A stretch of 64,000 nucleotides of DNA from Myroides odoratimimus (GCF_001485415.1 NZ_BCMQ01000003.1:62001-126000); one strand, 5' to 3'; positions 17,885 to 26,972 are shown, counted from the stretch's first letter. Notes: generated from the letters alone by a model not told the origin. A program made the numbers and translations.

Positions 17885-18298
17885 TTATAAGATTAAGACT
17901 AGTGTACCTCCTACAATAAGACATCCACCAATGATAGTTTTCAGATCCATAGGCTCTTTTAAGAAGATAAAAGAGATAATCATCACAAATACAATACTCA
18001 GCTTATCTATCGGAGCTACTTTAGATACAGGACCCGACTCTAGAGCTTTGAAATAAAATATCCATGATAGTCCAGTTGCAATTCCTGAAGCGATTAAGAA
18101 GATAAGATTAGATTTGCTCAATTCTTTCATTCCTTTAAAATCGCTATTTGCAATCACTATTCCCCAAGCTAATACTAAGACTACACTGGTGCGTATAGCT
18201 GTCGCTAGATTGCCATTAATTCCTTTTACCCCTACTTTAGACAATATTGCAGTTAAAGCTGCAAATACAGCAGATAGTAAAGCATAGTATTTCCACAT
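17885..18298 (-). CDS. Half-size EamA/DMT-family transporter
   Basis: This 137-residue protein has four or five membrane helices. It has one EamA repeat, against two in classical DMT exporters, and the end ...ISFIFLKEPMDLKTIIGGCLIVGGTLVLIL is typical of the family. Half-size members work as dimers. The substrate is unknown. It starts 9 bases after the unknown 442-residue gene, as the last gene of a three-gene minus-strand operon with the phosphoesterase. Confidence 0.8.
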   Translation of the reverse strand: MWKYYALLSAVFAALTAILSKVGVKGINGNLATAIRTSVVLVLAWGIVIANSDFKGMKELSKSNLIFLIASGIATGLSWIFYFKALESGPVSKVAPIDKLSIVFVMIISFIFLKEPMDLKTIIGGCLIVGGTLVLIL

Positions 18299-18307
18299 AA
18301 TTCTTTA

Positions 18308-19636
18308 TTATAAATAATCATCTAGAGGACACTGTATAGGTACAGGGATATCTCTTTTTATTTGTTCTTTAAATTTGCTCAAATCTACACTTTTAGAAGT
18401 AAAGATGTTTATAATTTCCATATTACTTCCATTTGGACGAATACTAAGTTTAGAATTTATAGATCCATCACTATGCTCTATGGTTTCTATACACATATAT
18501 TTGACCTCTGCTAGAGGTATTATATGAGCATAGCGATCATCAGAGAAGCCTATTTCATCGTTATTATCATCTATCCAAATAAAGGGCTTATTTTGAGAGA
18601 TTTCCTGTATAAATGTTGGTACTCTATAGATGTGTGCTGTTTCTTTATAGGTTTGTATATCCAGTGTTATATCGCCTGATAGTGTTGTACAATTGACTAT
18701 AGATAGTTTAAGGATATACTCTGGGTAAATTACAGTATTTAAGTATTCTTTTAAATTAGTAATTAGGAAAAACACTTTGTTATTAGCGGCATCTAGCTCC
18801 ACAGGATAAGCATTAGAGAAATAAAACTCTAGTTGCTCTGTTTTTACTTTTGTGCTAAATATTACAGTTTTATCTTCTTCTGTATCAATAGAAGCATTAG
18901 TAAGACTTTTGTTTTCTAACAAAGCATTTTTTAAGAAAGCATAAGGCTTATTAATAGCCTGTTTGTACTCGCAGTAAGAAAAGTAGTTACTTACTGGAAT
19001 ATTTTTTCGATGACAATCATAGAAACTAAAATCGTTTAAAACAAGGTTGCCTATTCTTACAGGAACTTTAAATGTATATTTAATTAAATCATCTTCATTA
19101 GAAGGTTGGGTGACTAAAACTTCGTCTAAAGCAATTACATCTTCATAAGGAGTTTCCCATGACACAAAGGTTTTTGCTTGATTCTGTAATTCATATCCTT
19201 GTAGTATTGTATCAGCATATTTACCTTGTTCTAGTACTTTACAGTTACTAGGGTTCTTTCTTGCCCATACAAACATATTTCTGTCACAGCTAAAAGTTTC
19301 CTCAAATATTGTTAGTAGAACAGGGTTAAAACCTAGTTTTTCTGCAAGATGTAGAAAAGTAGGAAGAAAGTTTACTGATGATGTAGGGATATGACTATTG
19401 TGCTTTCCTGCTATAAACAGCAAAGGTTTATTGTTGATGCAAGTAAAATATAATACCTGTATGTCATCGATATTCTGGTTACAATTGTAATAAGATATTT
19501 TGTTTTTGCTTATTAAGTGATTATCAAGTATAAAAACAGCGTTATCACAATTTTGTAAAGTCAAAAAATCTAATGACGTATTGTCTATTTCTTTGTTGTT
19601 TTTTCTTTTTAGAAAAAGTTTTAAATAGTTAATCAT
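18308..19636 (-). CDS. Hypothetical protein in phosphoesterase operon
   Basis: This 442-residue soluble protein is not recognised. It lacks a signal peptide and membrane helices. The N-terminal 20 residues are basic (LFLKRKNNK). The middle is beta-rich with several aromatic positions, and the C-terminus is acidic. It lies between the phosphoesterase (23-base gap) and the half-size transporter (9-base gap), so it is likely co-expressed with both. No catalytic motif was identified. Confidence 0.6.
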   Translation of the reverse strand: MINYLKLFLKRKNNKEIDNTSLDFLTLQNCDNAVFILDNHLISKNKISYYNCNQNIDDIQVLYFTCINNKPLLFIAGKHNSHIPTSSVNFLPTFLHLAEKLGFNPVLLTIFEETFSCDRNMFVWARKNPSNCKVLEQGKYADTILQGYELQNQAKTFVSWETPYEDVIALDEVLVTQPSNEDDLIKYTFKVPVRIGNLVLNDFSFYDCHRKNIPVSNYFSYCEYKQAINKPYAFLKNALLENKSLTNASIDTEEDKTVIFSTKVKTEQLEFYFSNAYPVELDAANNKVFFLITNLKEYLNTVIYPEYILKLSIVNCTTLSGDITLDIQTYKETAHIYRVPTFIQEISQNKPFIWIDDNNDEIGFSDDRYAHIIPLAEVKYMCIETIEHSDGSINSKLSIRPNGSNMEIINIFTSKSVDLSKFKEQIKRDIPVPIQCPLDDYL

Positions 19637-19659
19637 AGATTTGGAGAGAGAGTTTGACG

Positions 19660-20607
19660 TTATTTTACAAAGACGAGTTGCTTAGAGTCCAACTTGTCTT
19701 CCCCACTATATCTGTAGCATACAAGTATTCCATCTCCTTTAGCAACGCTAAAATCAACACAACATACATTATCCTTAATTATATTAGGTCTAGTGCCTGT
19801 CTTGTGCTTCATCCAATAATGGCCAAAGAACACTGGTTTTTCTATAATTTGATAAAAGTTTTCACTCTCAAATTCGAATGGAGTATGAGGAAGTTCTTGT
19901 ATAGGATGTACGCTGATAGAGTTATAAGTCATTTCTTTAGGGTCTTCCCACCATTTAGTTCTAAACTCAGTGCGTAGTATACGATCTTTATCAATAAAAG
20001 TTATGCCTTCAGGCATCTTCGCTTCTTTTCCTTTTAATGTTGTTTCTATAGCATTATATAATTCTGTTCCTTCTGTATTCGCTTCTTCTAACAGGTCATT
20101 CGTAATACAGTCGTTGACTAATCGGTTTCTTAAATAATTGATATGTTGATCATCCCAGCATGCGTGAACAGCTCTAAACGAATCATTCTCATAAAATAAA
20201 GGAAGTGATTTAAACCACTCTATATACATTTTGTACATATTAGGCACTTGCATAAACGCAGCCATGGTCACAGCATGTTGATTAAAGTTTTTAGGTGTAT
20301 GCTCTCTAAGGTACTCTCCATTAGTAGAGAGTGTATTATAACAGATTGCATTGTACTCATGATTTCCCATCAACGCAATAGCTTCTCCATTGTCCACCAT
20401 CTTTTTTACGATATCTAATACCTCTATGATATTAATACCTCTGTCTATATAATCTCCTACGAATAGTACTTTTCGCTCCGGATGTTGGTAGTAACCTTTT
20501 TTGTTAGAATAACCTAAAGCAGATAATAGTTGCTTTAAATCATTGCTATGTCCATGTATATCTCCTATTATATCAAAGTCTACAAAATTTTTGTCAATTG
20601 CTTTCAT
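19660..20607 (-). CDS. Metallophosphoesterase, PP2A-like serine/threonine phosphatase fold
   Basis: This 315-residue protein carries the complete calcineurin-like metal signature: GDIHGH near residues 15-20, GDYIDRG near 50-56 and GNHEYNA near 81-87, followed by later histidines (FFGHYWMKHK). It resembles the bis(5'-nucleosyl)-tetraphosphatase/serine-threonine phosphatase branch. I place the start at MKAIDKNFVDFD (20607). A longer frame from 20661 adds 18 residues of AT-rich non-family sequence. It is the first gene of a three-gene operon. The substrate is not deducible. Confidence 0.85.
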   Translation of the reverse strand: MKAIDKNFVDFDIIGDIHGHSNDLKQLLSALGYSNKKGYYQHPERKVLFVGDYIDRGINIIEVLDIVKKMVDNGEAIALMGNHEYNAICYNTLSTNGEYLREHTPKNFNQHAVTMAAFMQVPNMYKMYIEWFKSLPLFYENDSFRAVHACWDDQHINYLRNRLVNDCITNDLLEEANTEGTELYNAIETTLKGKEAKMPEGITFIDKDRILRTEFRTKWWEDPKEMTYNSISVHPIQELPHTPFEFESENFYQIIEKPVFFGHYWMKHKTGTRPNIIKDNVCCVDFSVAKGDGILVCYRYSGEDKLDSKQLVFVK

Positions 20608-20661
20608 TATACAAGTTGTTGGTGTTATTAAATGTACGATAATTTGCGAATAAATTATCAA

Positions 20662-21266
20662 AAAAATAAAATTAAAATGAGAATATAGGATATATACAAT
20701 AAAATTAGTTTATGATAAAAGTATTATATGAAATAAAAATGAAAAGAGCATGATGATGAGAATAGAGTAATGTTTTAGGAGTTAGTTTTGATATTTAGCA
20801 AAATACTGGATGAATGGATTGTAGCAGTTTACTGGAGTTTTTTTGGGAAATATTAACTGTTATTAGGATATGGCGATACCTTGTTGATTAAACCCAGATT
20901 AAGCATTAGCCAAATACTGCAAAGCAATTCTACTTCATATCTCTTTCATTTCTTCTAAAACCATACTACAGTATGCTTTTTTCTTAAAATCAGAGCTATT
21001 TTGTATAATTACTTTTCGTTTATATGTCTATCGCTTAATCTGGGTTAAAAATATAGTATTGTTCATTTGTAGGTAATAGGAGTCTATTAAAAAAGTTTAT
21101 GTTTTCTAAAAAAATAAGAGTCAAATTGCCAATATAATAATTTTTAAAGAAGTCCTATTTTGCTGTTTATAAGTCGGATATATTATAATGTTAGCGGATT
21201 TTTAATAAATTTTTAATAGCTAATCTAGTTTGTTTTCAGTAACTTAACCTTTATAAACTAACAATT
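20662..21266. other. Intergenic region carrying a 156-bp repeat
   Basis: This 605-base gap lies between the divergent phosphoesterase and aconitase genes. Its centre is a 156-bp element with terminal inverted repeats, listed separately. The remainder is AT-rich with no further gene. The aconitase promoter should lie in the last 200 bases. Confidence 0.6.
20891..21046. repeat. 156-bp MITE-like element, copy 1
   Basis: The element begins AACCCAGATTAAGC and ends with the exact reverse complement GCTTAATCTGGGTT. It holds a central near-palindrome CATACTACAGTATG (20962-20975). A second copy of identical length lies at 62020-62175 and differs at about 18 positions by eye. Both copies are preceded by TTA and followed by AAA. 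No clear target duplication and no transposase are present. It may be a non-autonomous mobile element or a structured intergenic repeat. Confidence 0.75.
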
Positions 21267-23993
21267 ATGACAAAGTATAAAATTGCATCATTAAAAGAGT
21301 TACAAGACAAGGGTAACAATATCGAAAGATTGCCGTTTTCGATACGAATTTTATTGGAGAATGTTTTGCGTAACCACGATGGTTATGTAGTGACTGACGA
21401 ACATTTAGACACTCTAGTTAACTGGGATCCAAAGGGTACCGATAAAGATATCCCCTTTAAACCAGCACGTGTTTTAATGCAAGATTTCACAGGAGTGCCA
21501 GCTGTTGTAGATATTGCGTCTTTGAGGGATGAGTTCATCAGACAGGGAAAAGACGGAAATAAGATTAACCCAGCAATTCCTGTAGATTTGGTTATTGACC
21601 ACTCTGTTCAGGTAGATTATTACGGAACAGACTACTCTTATAAGGGAAATGTAGAAAAAGAGTATGAGCGTAATTCTGAACGCTATGAGTTGTTAAAATG
21701 GGCTCAGCAGGAGCTAAATAACTTCACAGTAGTTCCTCCAGGAATGGGTATTTGTCACCAGGTAAATTTAGAGTACTTAGCTAAAGGTGTTATCGAAAGA
21801 GATGGTTGGGCTTTCCCAGATACTCTAGTAGGTACAGATTCACATACACCGATGGTAAACGGGATTGGAGTTATTGCTTGGGGAGTAGGAGGTATTGAAG
21901 CTGAAGCGGCTATGCTTGGACAACCAATTTACTTTACCTGTCCAGAGGTAATCGGATTAAAATTAACGGGTAAAATACCACAAGGTGCTACCGCTACTGA
22001 TATGGTATTATCTATTACGAAGATATTGCGTCAGGTAGGCGTAGTAGGTAAATTCGTAGAAGTATTTGGCGATGGCTTAGATAATCTATCTGTTACAGAT
22101 AGAGCGACTATATCTAATATGTCACCAGAGTTCGGATGTACAGTTACTTATTTCCCTATTGATAACCGTACCTTAGATTATATGCGTGCTACGAATAGAA
22201 GCGAAGAGCAGATAAAACTAGTAGAAGACTATTGTAAAGACAATATGCTATGGAGAACAGGGAAAGAGAATATTGAATATACTACAGTGATCGAATTAGA
22301 TCTAAATACATTAGAGCCTACAGTATCTGGACCTAAACGTCCACAAGACAAAATATTAGTAAAAGATTTAGCGACATCATTCTCTACTTTATTAGAGCAA
22401 GAGTATAATCGTACTTATACAGAGACTAAAGAGCGTAGAGAACACGCTTGGCTATCAGAAGGTGGTTCTGGTACTGAGTTTGCTTACGAAGAGAATAAAG
22501 TCACTAATCCTACTACAGAAGTTGTTAAAGACAGTCTGCGTACAGTTCGTATTAAACAGAAGAACAAAGAGTATGTAATAGGAGACGGAAGTATCGTTAT
22601 CGCTGCTATTACGAGTTGTACGAATACGTCTAATCCAGAAGTGATGATTGGAGCAGGACTAGTAGCTCGTAAAGCTATCGAGAAAGGTCTGAGAACGAAG
22701 TCATGGGTTAAAACAAGTTTAGCACCAGGGTCTAAGGTTGTGACTCAGTATTTACAGCGTTCAGGTTTATTAGAAGACCTAGAGGCACTTCGCTTCCATA
22801 CAGTAGGATACGGATGTACTTCATGTATTGGTAACAGTGGACCTCTTCCATTACCTGTAGCAGAGGCAGTGACTAAAGGCGATTTAGTTGTAGCATCTGT
22901 ATTATCAGGGAATAGAAACTTCGAGGCTAGGGTACACCCACAAGTAAAAATGAACTTCCTAATGTCTCCGATGTTAGTTGTTGCTTATGCACTTGTAGGT
23001 AGAGTAGATATTGATTTAATTAATGATCCTTTAGACTATGATCCTAATGGACAGCCAGTGTATCTAAAAGATATATGGCCTACGCATGAAGAGATTAGAG
23101 CAGTAATTAATGAATCATTGAAACAAGAAGATTTTGAACAAGTATACAGTGTGATTTTTGAAGGTGAGCAAGATTGGAAGAACTTACAAGCGCCAACAGG
23201 TCAGAAGTTTGAGTGGGATCAACCTTCTACTTATATCAGACAAGCGCCATTCTTCGAAAACTTACCAGCTCAACCTAAACCTATTGCAGATGTACACAAT
23301 GCTAGGGTATTGTTGTATTTAGGAGATTCAGTGACTACAGATCATATTTCGCCGGCAGGAGCGTTTAATGAGAGTTCAGCAGCAGGTAAATATTTACTGT
23401 CACAAGGAGTAGAACCAAAAGATTTCAACTCATACGGATCTAGACGTGGTAACCATGAAGTGATGATGAGAGGTACCTTTGCCAATGTGCGTATTAAGAA
23501 TAAAGTAGCACAACGCGAAGGAGGATATAGTACTTATTTACCTACGAATGAATCTCTTTCTGTGTTTGATACAGCGATGAAGTATCAAGAAGACAAGACT
23601 CCTTTAATAATCTTGGCTGGTAAAGAATACGGAAGTGGATCTTCTCGTGACTGGGCAGCAAAAGGAACTTATCTATTAGGAGTAAAAGCTGTTATTGCAG
23701 AAAGCTTTGAGCGTATTCATAGAAGTAACTTAATTGGTATGGGAATAGCTCCATTACAATTCTTAGAAGGCCAAACAGCTGAATCTTTAGGTTTAACTGG
23801 AAAAGAGACATTCACTATCACAGGAATCGAACAAGATTTAGTACCACACAAAATACTAGAGGTAAAGGCTGTAAAAGAGAATGGAGAAACTCTTTCTTTC
23901 CAAGCTAAAGCTCGTTTTGATTCTTTAATTGAAATAGAGTATTATAAAAATGATGGTATTCTACAATATGTATTGAGAGACTATCTTAAATAG
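21267..23993 (+). CDS. acnA: Aconitate hydratase A
   Basis: This 908-residue protein is the AcnA/IRP-type aconitase, which interconverts citrate and isocitrate in the TCA cycle in the cytosol. The [4Fe-4S] ligands are visible as C451 (in ITSCTNTSNP) and C517/C520 (in GYGCTSCIGNSGP). The swivel domain appears at the C-terminus with YGSGSSRDWAAKG and SFERIHRSNLIGMG. The length matches AcnA (about 890-930). The gene stands alone, with the 156-bp repeat upstream and a shared terminator 150 bases downstream. Confidence 0.96.
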   Translation: MTKYKIASLKELQDKGNNIERLPFSIRILLENVLRNHDGYVVTDEHLDTLVNWDPKGTDKDIPFKPARVLMQDFTGVPAVVDIASLRDEFIRQGKDGNKINPAIPVDLVIDHSVQVDYYGTDYSYKGNVEKEYERNSERYELLKWAQQELNNFTVVPPGMGICHQVNLEYLAKGVIERDGWAFPDTLVGTDSHTPMVNGIGVIAWGVGGIEAEAAMLGQPIYFTCPEVIGLKLTGKIPQGATATDMVLSITKILRQVGVVGKFVEVFGDGLDNLSVTDRATISNMSPEFGCTVTYFPIDNRTLDYMRATNRSEEQIKLVEDYCKDNMLWRTGKENIEYTTVIELDLNTLEPTVSGPKRPQDKILVKDLATSFSTLLEQEYNRTYTETKERREHAWLSEGGSGTEFAYEENKVTNPTTEVVKDSLRTVRIKQKNKEYVIGDGSIVIAAITSCTNTSNPEVMIGAGLVARKAIEKGLRTKSWVKTSLAPGSKVVTQYLQRSGLLEDLEALRFHTVGYGCTSCIGNSGPLPLPVAEAVTKGDLVVASVLSGNRNFEARVHPQVKMNFLMSPMLVVAYALVGRVDIDLINDPLDYDPNGQPVYLKDIWPTHEEIRAVINESLKQEDFEQVYSVIFEGEQDWKNLQAPTGQKFEWDQPSTYIRQAPFFENLPAQPKPIADVHNARVLLYLGDSVTTDHISPAGAFNESSAAGKYLLSQGVEPKDFNSYGSRRGNHEVMMRGTFANVRIKNKVAQREGGYSTYLPTNESLSVFDTAMKYQEDKTPLIILAGKEYGSGSSRDWAAKGTYLLGVKAVIAESFERIHRSNLIGMGIAPLQFLEGQTAESLGLTGKETFTITGIEQDLVPHKILEVKAVKENGETLSFQAKARFDSLIEIEYYKNDGILQYVLRDYLK

Positions 23994-24030
23994 GTTTTTT
24001 GTTTTTTGTGAAAGTGTGAAATCGTTTTAG

Positions 24031-24101
24031 ATGATTATATCAATACATAGTGTATCATATCATCTAAGTATATTATGCCCGCAGGGCAATGTCGTAAACT
24101 G
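24031..24101. repeat. 72-bp dispersed repeat, copy C
   Basis: This segment matches the two copies at 26227 and 26345: the core ATAGTGTATCA, CATCATCTAAGTA, TTATGCCC and GGCAAT, with the GCCC/GGGC mini-hairpin and TAAACTG end preserved. It lies between the acnA stop and the terminator. Confidence 0.7.
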
Positions 24102-24138
24102 ATTACTGTAAACCGAAAACCAATTTAAATTCGTAATT

Positions 24139-24175
24139 AAAAAAGGGCTGTCTTATTTAAAAGACAGCCCTTTTT
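24139..24175. terminator. Bidirectional terminator between acnA and the OmpA-like gene
   Basis: The stem AAAAGGGCTGTCTT/AAGACAGCCCTTTT with a six-base loop is flanked by A and T runs and serves both convergent genes. Confidence 0.85.
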
Positions 24176-24195
24176 CTTTATTTTAATAACTAAAA

Positions 24196-25029
24196 TTATT
24201 TAGTCATATTTTTCATTTCTTTCTCGATCATATCGTAGAATTGATCAATCTTAGGAAGTAAAACGATTCTAGTTCTTCTGTTTCTAGCTTTGTTCTCAGG
24301 AGTATCGTTTTCTACTAATGGCACATACTCTCCACGTCCTGAAGCAACTAATTGAGAAGGGTTTAATTGGAAGTCATTTTGTAAAACTTGAACGATAGAT
24401 ACCGCACGTTTAACACTTAGATCCCAGTTGTCTCTCATCATTGCGTTTTTGATAGATACGTTATCTGTATGTCCTTCTACCATTACTTCGAAGTCTGGTT
24501 TGCTCTTAGCGATAGCAGCTACTTTAGCTAATACACGTTTAGCCTCAGAACTTACTTCATAACCAGCTGTTTTGAATAATAATTTGTCAGCGATAGAGAT
24601 ATATACTACACCTTTTTCTACGTTAACTTGGATATCTGGATCATCGAAACCAACTTCTTTCTTCACACTTCTTACTAAAGCTAAAGTAACAGAGTCTTTC
24701 TTCGTGATTGCATCTTGAAGACGAGTGATCTTAAGATCTTTCTCTTTCATGCTCTCCAAAGTTTTCTCTAAGTTTTCAGCACCTTTAGAAGTTAACATAG
24801 TCATGTTACCCATATTGCTTAATAAGTCAGAGTTGTTCTTTTTCAAATGCTCGATCTCGTTAGAGAAAGCATTTCTCTCAGCTAAAGCAGAGTTTAGTTT
24901 TATAGTACATGTATTTAATAAATCTTGTACTTCTTTGTTTTTAGCTTCTAAGTCTGCAATTTTCTGTTTTGTACCACAAGAACCTAATGTCAAGGCTAAA
25001 ACAGATAATCCTAAAACTACTTTTTTCAT
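24196..25029 (-). CDS. OmpA-family lipoprotein
   Basis: This 277-residue protein has a lipoprotein signal MKKVVLGLSVLALTLGSC, with the lipidated cysteine at 18, a long coiled-coil region (about 25-125), and a C-terminal OmpA peptidoglycan-binding domain marked by VEGHTDN and NRRTRIVLLP. It is expected to be anchored in the outer membrane and to bind peptidoglycan. I chose the start at 25029. An earlier in-frame start at 25068 adds 13 residues before the signal peptide. A TATATTTG element lies just upstream. Confidence 0.9.
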   Translation of the reverse strand: MKKVVLGLSVLALTLGSCGTKQKIADLEAKNKEVQDLLNTCTIKLNSALAERNAFSNEIEHLKKNNSDLLSNMGNMTMLTSKGAENLEKTLESMKEKDLKITRLQDAITKKDSVTLALVRSVKKEVGFDDPDIQVNVEKGVVYISIADKLLFKTAGYEVSSEAKRVLAKVAAIAKSKPDFEVMVEGHTDNVSIKNAMMRDNWDLSVKRAVSIVQVLQNDFQLNPSQLVASGRGEYVPLVENDTPENKARNRRTRIVLLPKIDQFYDMIEKEMKNMTK

Positions 25030-25056
25030 AATTAAAAAATGATTGAATTGTTTTGT

Positions 25057-25064
25057 CAAATATA
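25057..25064 (-). promoter_or_regulatory. Candidate -7 promoter element for the OmpA-like gene
   Basis: Minus-strand TATATTTG matches TANNTTTG, 27 bases upstream of the chosen ATG. It lies inside the alternative longer frame, which supports the shorter start. Confidence 0.45.
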
Positions 25065-25108
25065 GCAAATAGATGGCAATATAGAAAGAAAAGCCTAAAC
25101 TATTTTAA

Positions 25109-26107
25109 TTAGAATATTCTAATATAAGTCTTACGTTTTTGAATATAATATAATTTAACAATTGATTTAGTTCGATAATACTCTTTTACAGGAGATTTTG
25201 ATACCTTTTTTTTGAAGATAGGAATACGTTTGTAAAATGCAAAGTGAGAACGAACAATTGCAAAACAATGTTTAGGTTGTAACATAAGCATATACCTTAC
25301 CCCTGCGATGCCATCTAAGCACAATCTCAAAAAGATAGTAGAGAACTTGCCTTTAGAAGGAAGGTTTTTATACAAAGTAAGTAGAGAGTTCCTAAAGTTA
25401 AGATAAGTCTTCTTTGGGCTCTGATACTTTAAAGTTGCTCCACCAACGTGATACACAGTAGAATACCCCGTGTATTTAATCTTATGTCCTAGATGATGTG
25501 CTCGCCAGCATAAGTCTATTTCTTCTTGATGGGCAAAGTAATCTTCATCGAGTCCACCTAGTTTTTGGTAAACTTCATTACGGATAAAAAAGCAAGCACC
25601 TGACGCCCAGAATATATCTATAATATCGTTGTATTGTCCTTTATCTTCTTCTATGGTATCGAAGATACGCCCTCTACAGAATGGGAATCCGTACGAATCT
25701 ATAAAACCACCTGCAGCACCTGCATACTCAAAGTGCGTTTTGCGTTTATAGTCAAGAATTTTAGGCTGTACAATAGCTACTCGAGGTTGTTTATCAAATA
25801 TTTCTTCTACCGAGTCTAACCAATTTTCGGTTACTTCGATATCTGAATTCAACAGTACTAAGTAAGGCTCTTTTATATCTTTTAACCCTTCATTATATCC
25901 TTGAGCAAAACCATAGTTTTGCTTATTCTGAATAATATGAACAGAAGGAAACTCTTGTTCTAGAACAGCTATAGACTGATCAGTAGAAGCATTGTCGATA
26001 ACGTATATATTAGCTTTGTCCGAATACTTCAGTACAGAAGGAAGAAACTGTCTTAACAGCTGTTCTCCATTCCAATTTAAAATAGCTACGGCAAACTTTT
26101 TATTCAT
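25109..26107 (-). CDS. Family 2 glycosyltransferase
   Basis: This 332-residue enzyme has a GT-A nucleotide-sugar domain (about 5-230). Features seen are VAILNWNG (6-13), VIDNASTD, the NSD metal-binding-type motif in LLNSDIEVTENWL, and the acceptor-side EEIDLCWRAHHLG. It resembles the rhamnosyltransferase-like GT2 enzymes that build cell-surface polysaccharide. The C-terminal 60 residues are strongly basic and probably contact the inner membrane. The donor and acceptor are unknown, and no other glycan genes are adjacent. Confidence 0.88.
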   Translation of the reverse strand: MNKKFAVAILNWNGEQLLRQFLPSVLKYSDKANIYVIDNASTDQSIAVLEQEFPSVHIIQNKQNYGFAQGYNEGLKDIKEPYLVLLNSDIEVTENWLDSVEEIFDKQPRVAIVQPKILDYKRKTHFEYAGAAGGFIDSYGFPFCRGRIFDTIEEDKGQYNDIIDIFWASGACFFIRNEVYQKLGGLDEDYFAHQEEIDLCWRAHHLGHKIKYTGYSTVYHVGGATLKYQSPKKTYLNFRNSLLTLYKNLPSKGKFSTIFLRLCLDGIAGVRYMLMLQPKHCFAIVRSHFAFYKRIPIFKKKVSKSPVKEYYRTKSIVKLYYIQKRKTYIRIF

Positions 26108-26226
26108 TTTGTTTTTCTTTAGTGTGAAATCGTTTTTTTGTGATGTTGTGATGTTGTTTTTTTTGTGAAATCGTGATGTTGTTTTTTTGTGATGTCGTGA
26201 TGTTGTTTTTTGTGATGTCGTTTAGC

Positions 26227-26298
26227 ATATGTTATCAATATATAGTGTATCACATCATCTAAGTACATTATGCCCTTAGGACAATACTGTAAACTGTT
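26227..26298. repeat. 72-bp dispersed repeat, copy A
   Basis: It runs from ATATGTTATCAATATATAG to AAACTGTT. It is identical to copy B apart from the mini-hairpin, which reads CCCTTAGGAC instead of CCCGTAGGGC. Confidence 0.8.
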
Positions 26299-26344
26299 AA
26301 CCGTTCACTGTCAAGTAATCAGTGAAATCGTGATGTTGTGTGGT

Positions 26345-26416
26345 ATATGTTATCAATATATAGTGTATCACATCATCTAAGTACATTATGCCCGTAGGGC
26401 AATACTGTAAACTGTT
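26345..26416. repeat. 72-bp dispersed repeat, copy B
   Basis: Same length and order as copy A, with a GCCC-GTA-GGGC hairpin near the 3' end. The two copies share at least the preceding GTGATGTTGT-type sequence. Confidence 0.8.
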
Positions 26417-26453
26417 CACTGTCAACCGTTCACTGTCAACCGTTCACTGTAAA

Positions 26454-26918
26454 CTAATTCTTCATTCCTAATTCCTCATTATAATTCGGTAATTCTCTTA
26501 AGAACACATATTTGCTATTCTCATAATCCATTTGACAGTAGTAATGATTTAGCCCATTGCTGACATACAGATAGGTTGATCTTAATTGAAAATTATAACG
26601 AGCAATCTGATCAAATGTTGTTTGGGTAATTTTTATCTCAGGTGCTTTACACTCTATGAGCATAAAGATTTCACCATTAGGTCTAAAAATCACCACATCA
26701 TATCGTTTCGTCATTCCATTAATTCTCACTACTTTCTCTACACTGATGAGGGAAAGAGGATAACCTTTAGTATAGATCAAATCATGTACCACATGCTGTC
26801 TTACCCATTCCTCAGGAGTAAGCTGAATAAACTTTTTACGGATAACATCAAAAATAGATAGCTTATTTTCACTATTTTTGAAACGAAAATCAAACGGTGG
26901 GAAATTCAGTCTTTGCAT
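26454..26918 (-). CDS. Orphan HsdR N-terminal domain-type nuclease-like protein
   Basis: This 154-residue protein matches the type I restriction enzyme R N-terminal (HSDR_N) fold. A PD-(D/E)xK-like core is visible with RYDVVIFRPNGEIFMLIECKAP, giving the Asp and Glu-x-Lys metal residues. It is a stand-alone domain with no helicase and is commonly found next to holA in Flavobacteriaceae (from general knowledge), so it is unlikely to be a restriction enzyme by itself. The chosen start at 26918 gives MQRLNFPPFDF. A longer frame to 26981 would overlap holA. It is divergent from holA, 54 bases apart. Confidence 0.8.
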   Translation of the reverse strand: MQRLNFPPFDFRFKNSENKLSIFDVIRKKFIQLTPEEWVRQHVVHDLIYTKGYPLSLISVEKVVRINGMTKRYDVVIFRPNGEIFMLIECKAPEIKITQTTFDQIARYNFQLRSTYLYVSNGLNHYYCQMDYENSKYVFLRELPNYNEELGMKN

Positions 26919-26972
26919 AAAGCAAAGATATTTTTTTTCTACTGGTATTGAGCAATATTTAAAACTAATATT

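Larger units (their letters stand above)
26108..26453. repeat. Repeat-filled intergenic region
   Basis: This 346-base gap is almost wholly repetitive. Its first 110 bases iterate GTGATGTTGT/GTGAAATCGT separated by T-runs. Then two 72-bp copies (26227-26298 and 26345-26416) follow with a 118-base period, and finally CCGTTCACTGTCAA recurs in tandem at 26427-26449. No gene is present. Confidence 0.8.

Noticed and set aside
20891..21046. Complete insertion sequence
   Set aside because: At 156 bp there is no transposase frame, and no convincing target-site duplication was found at either copy.
26454..26918. Fragment of a broken type I restriction subunit
   Set aside because: The frame is a complete single domain with a normal start and stop and no helicase remnants nearby, so an independent gene is more likely.
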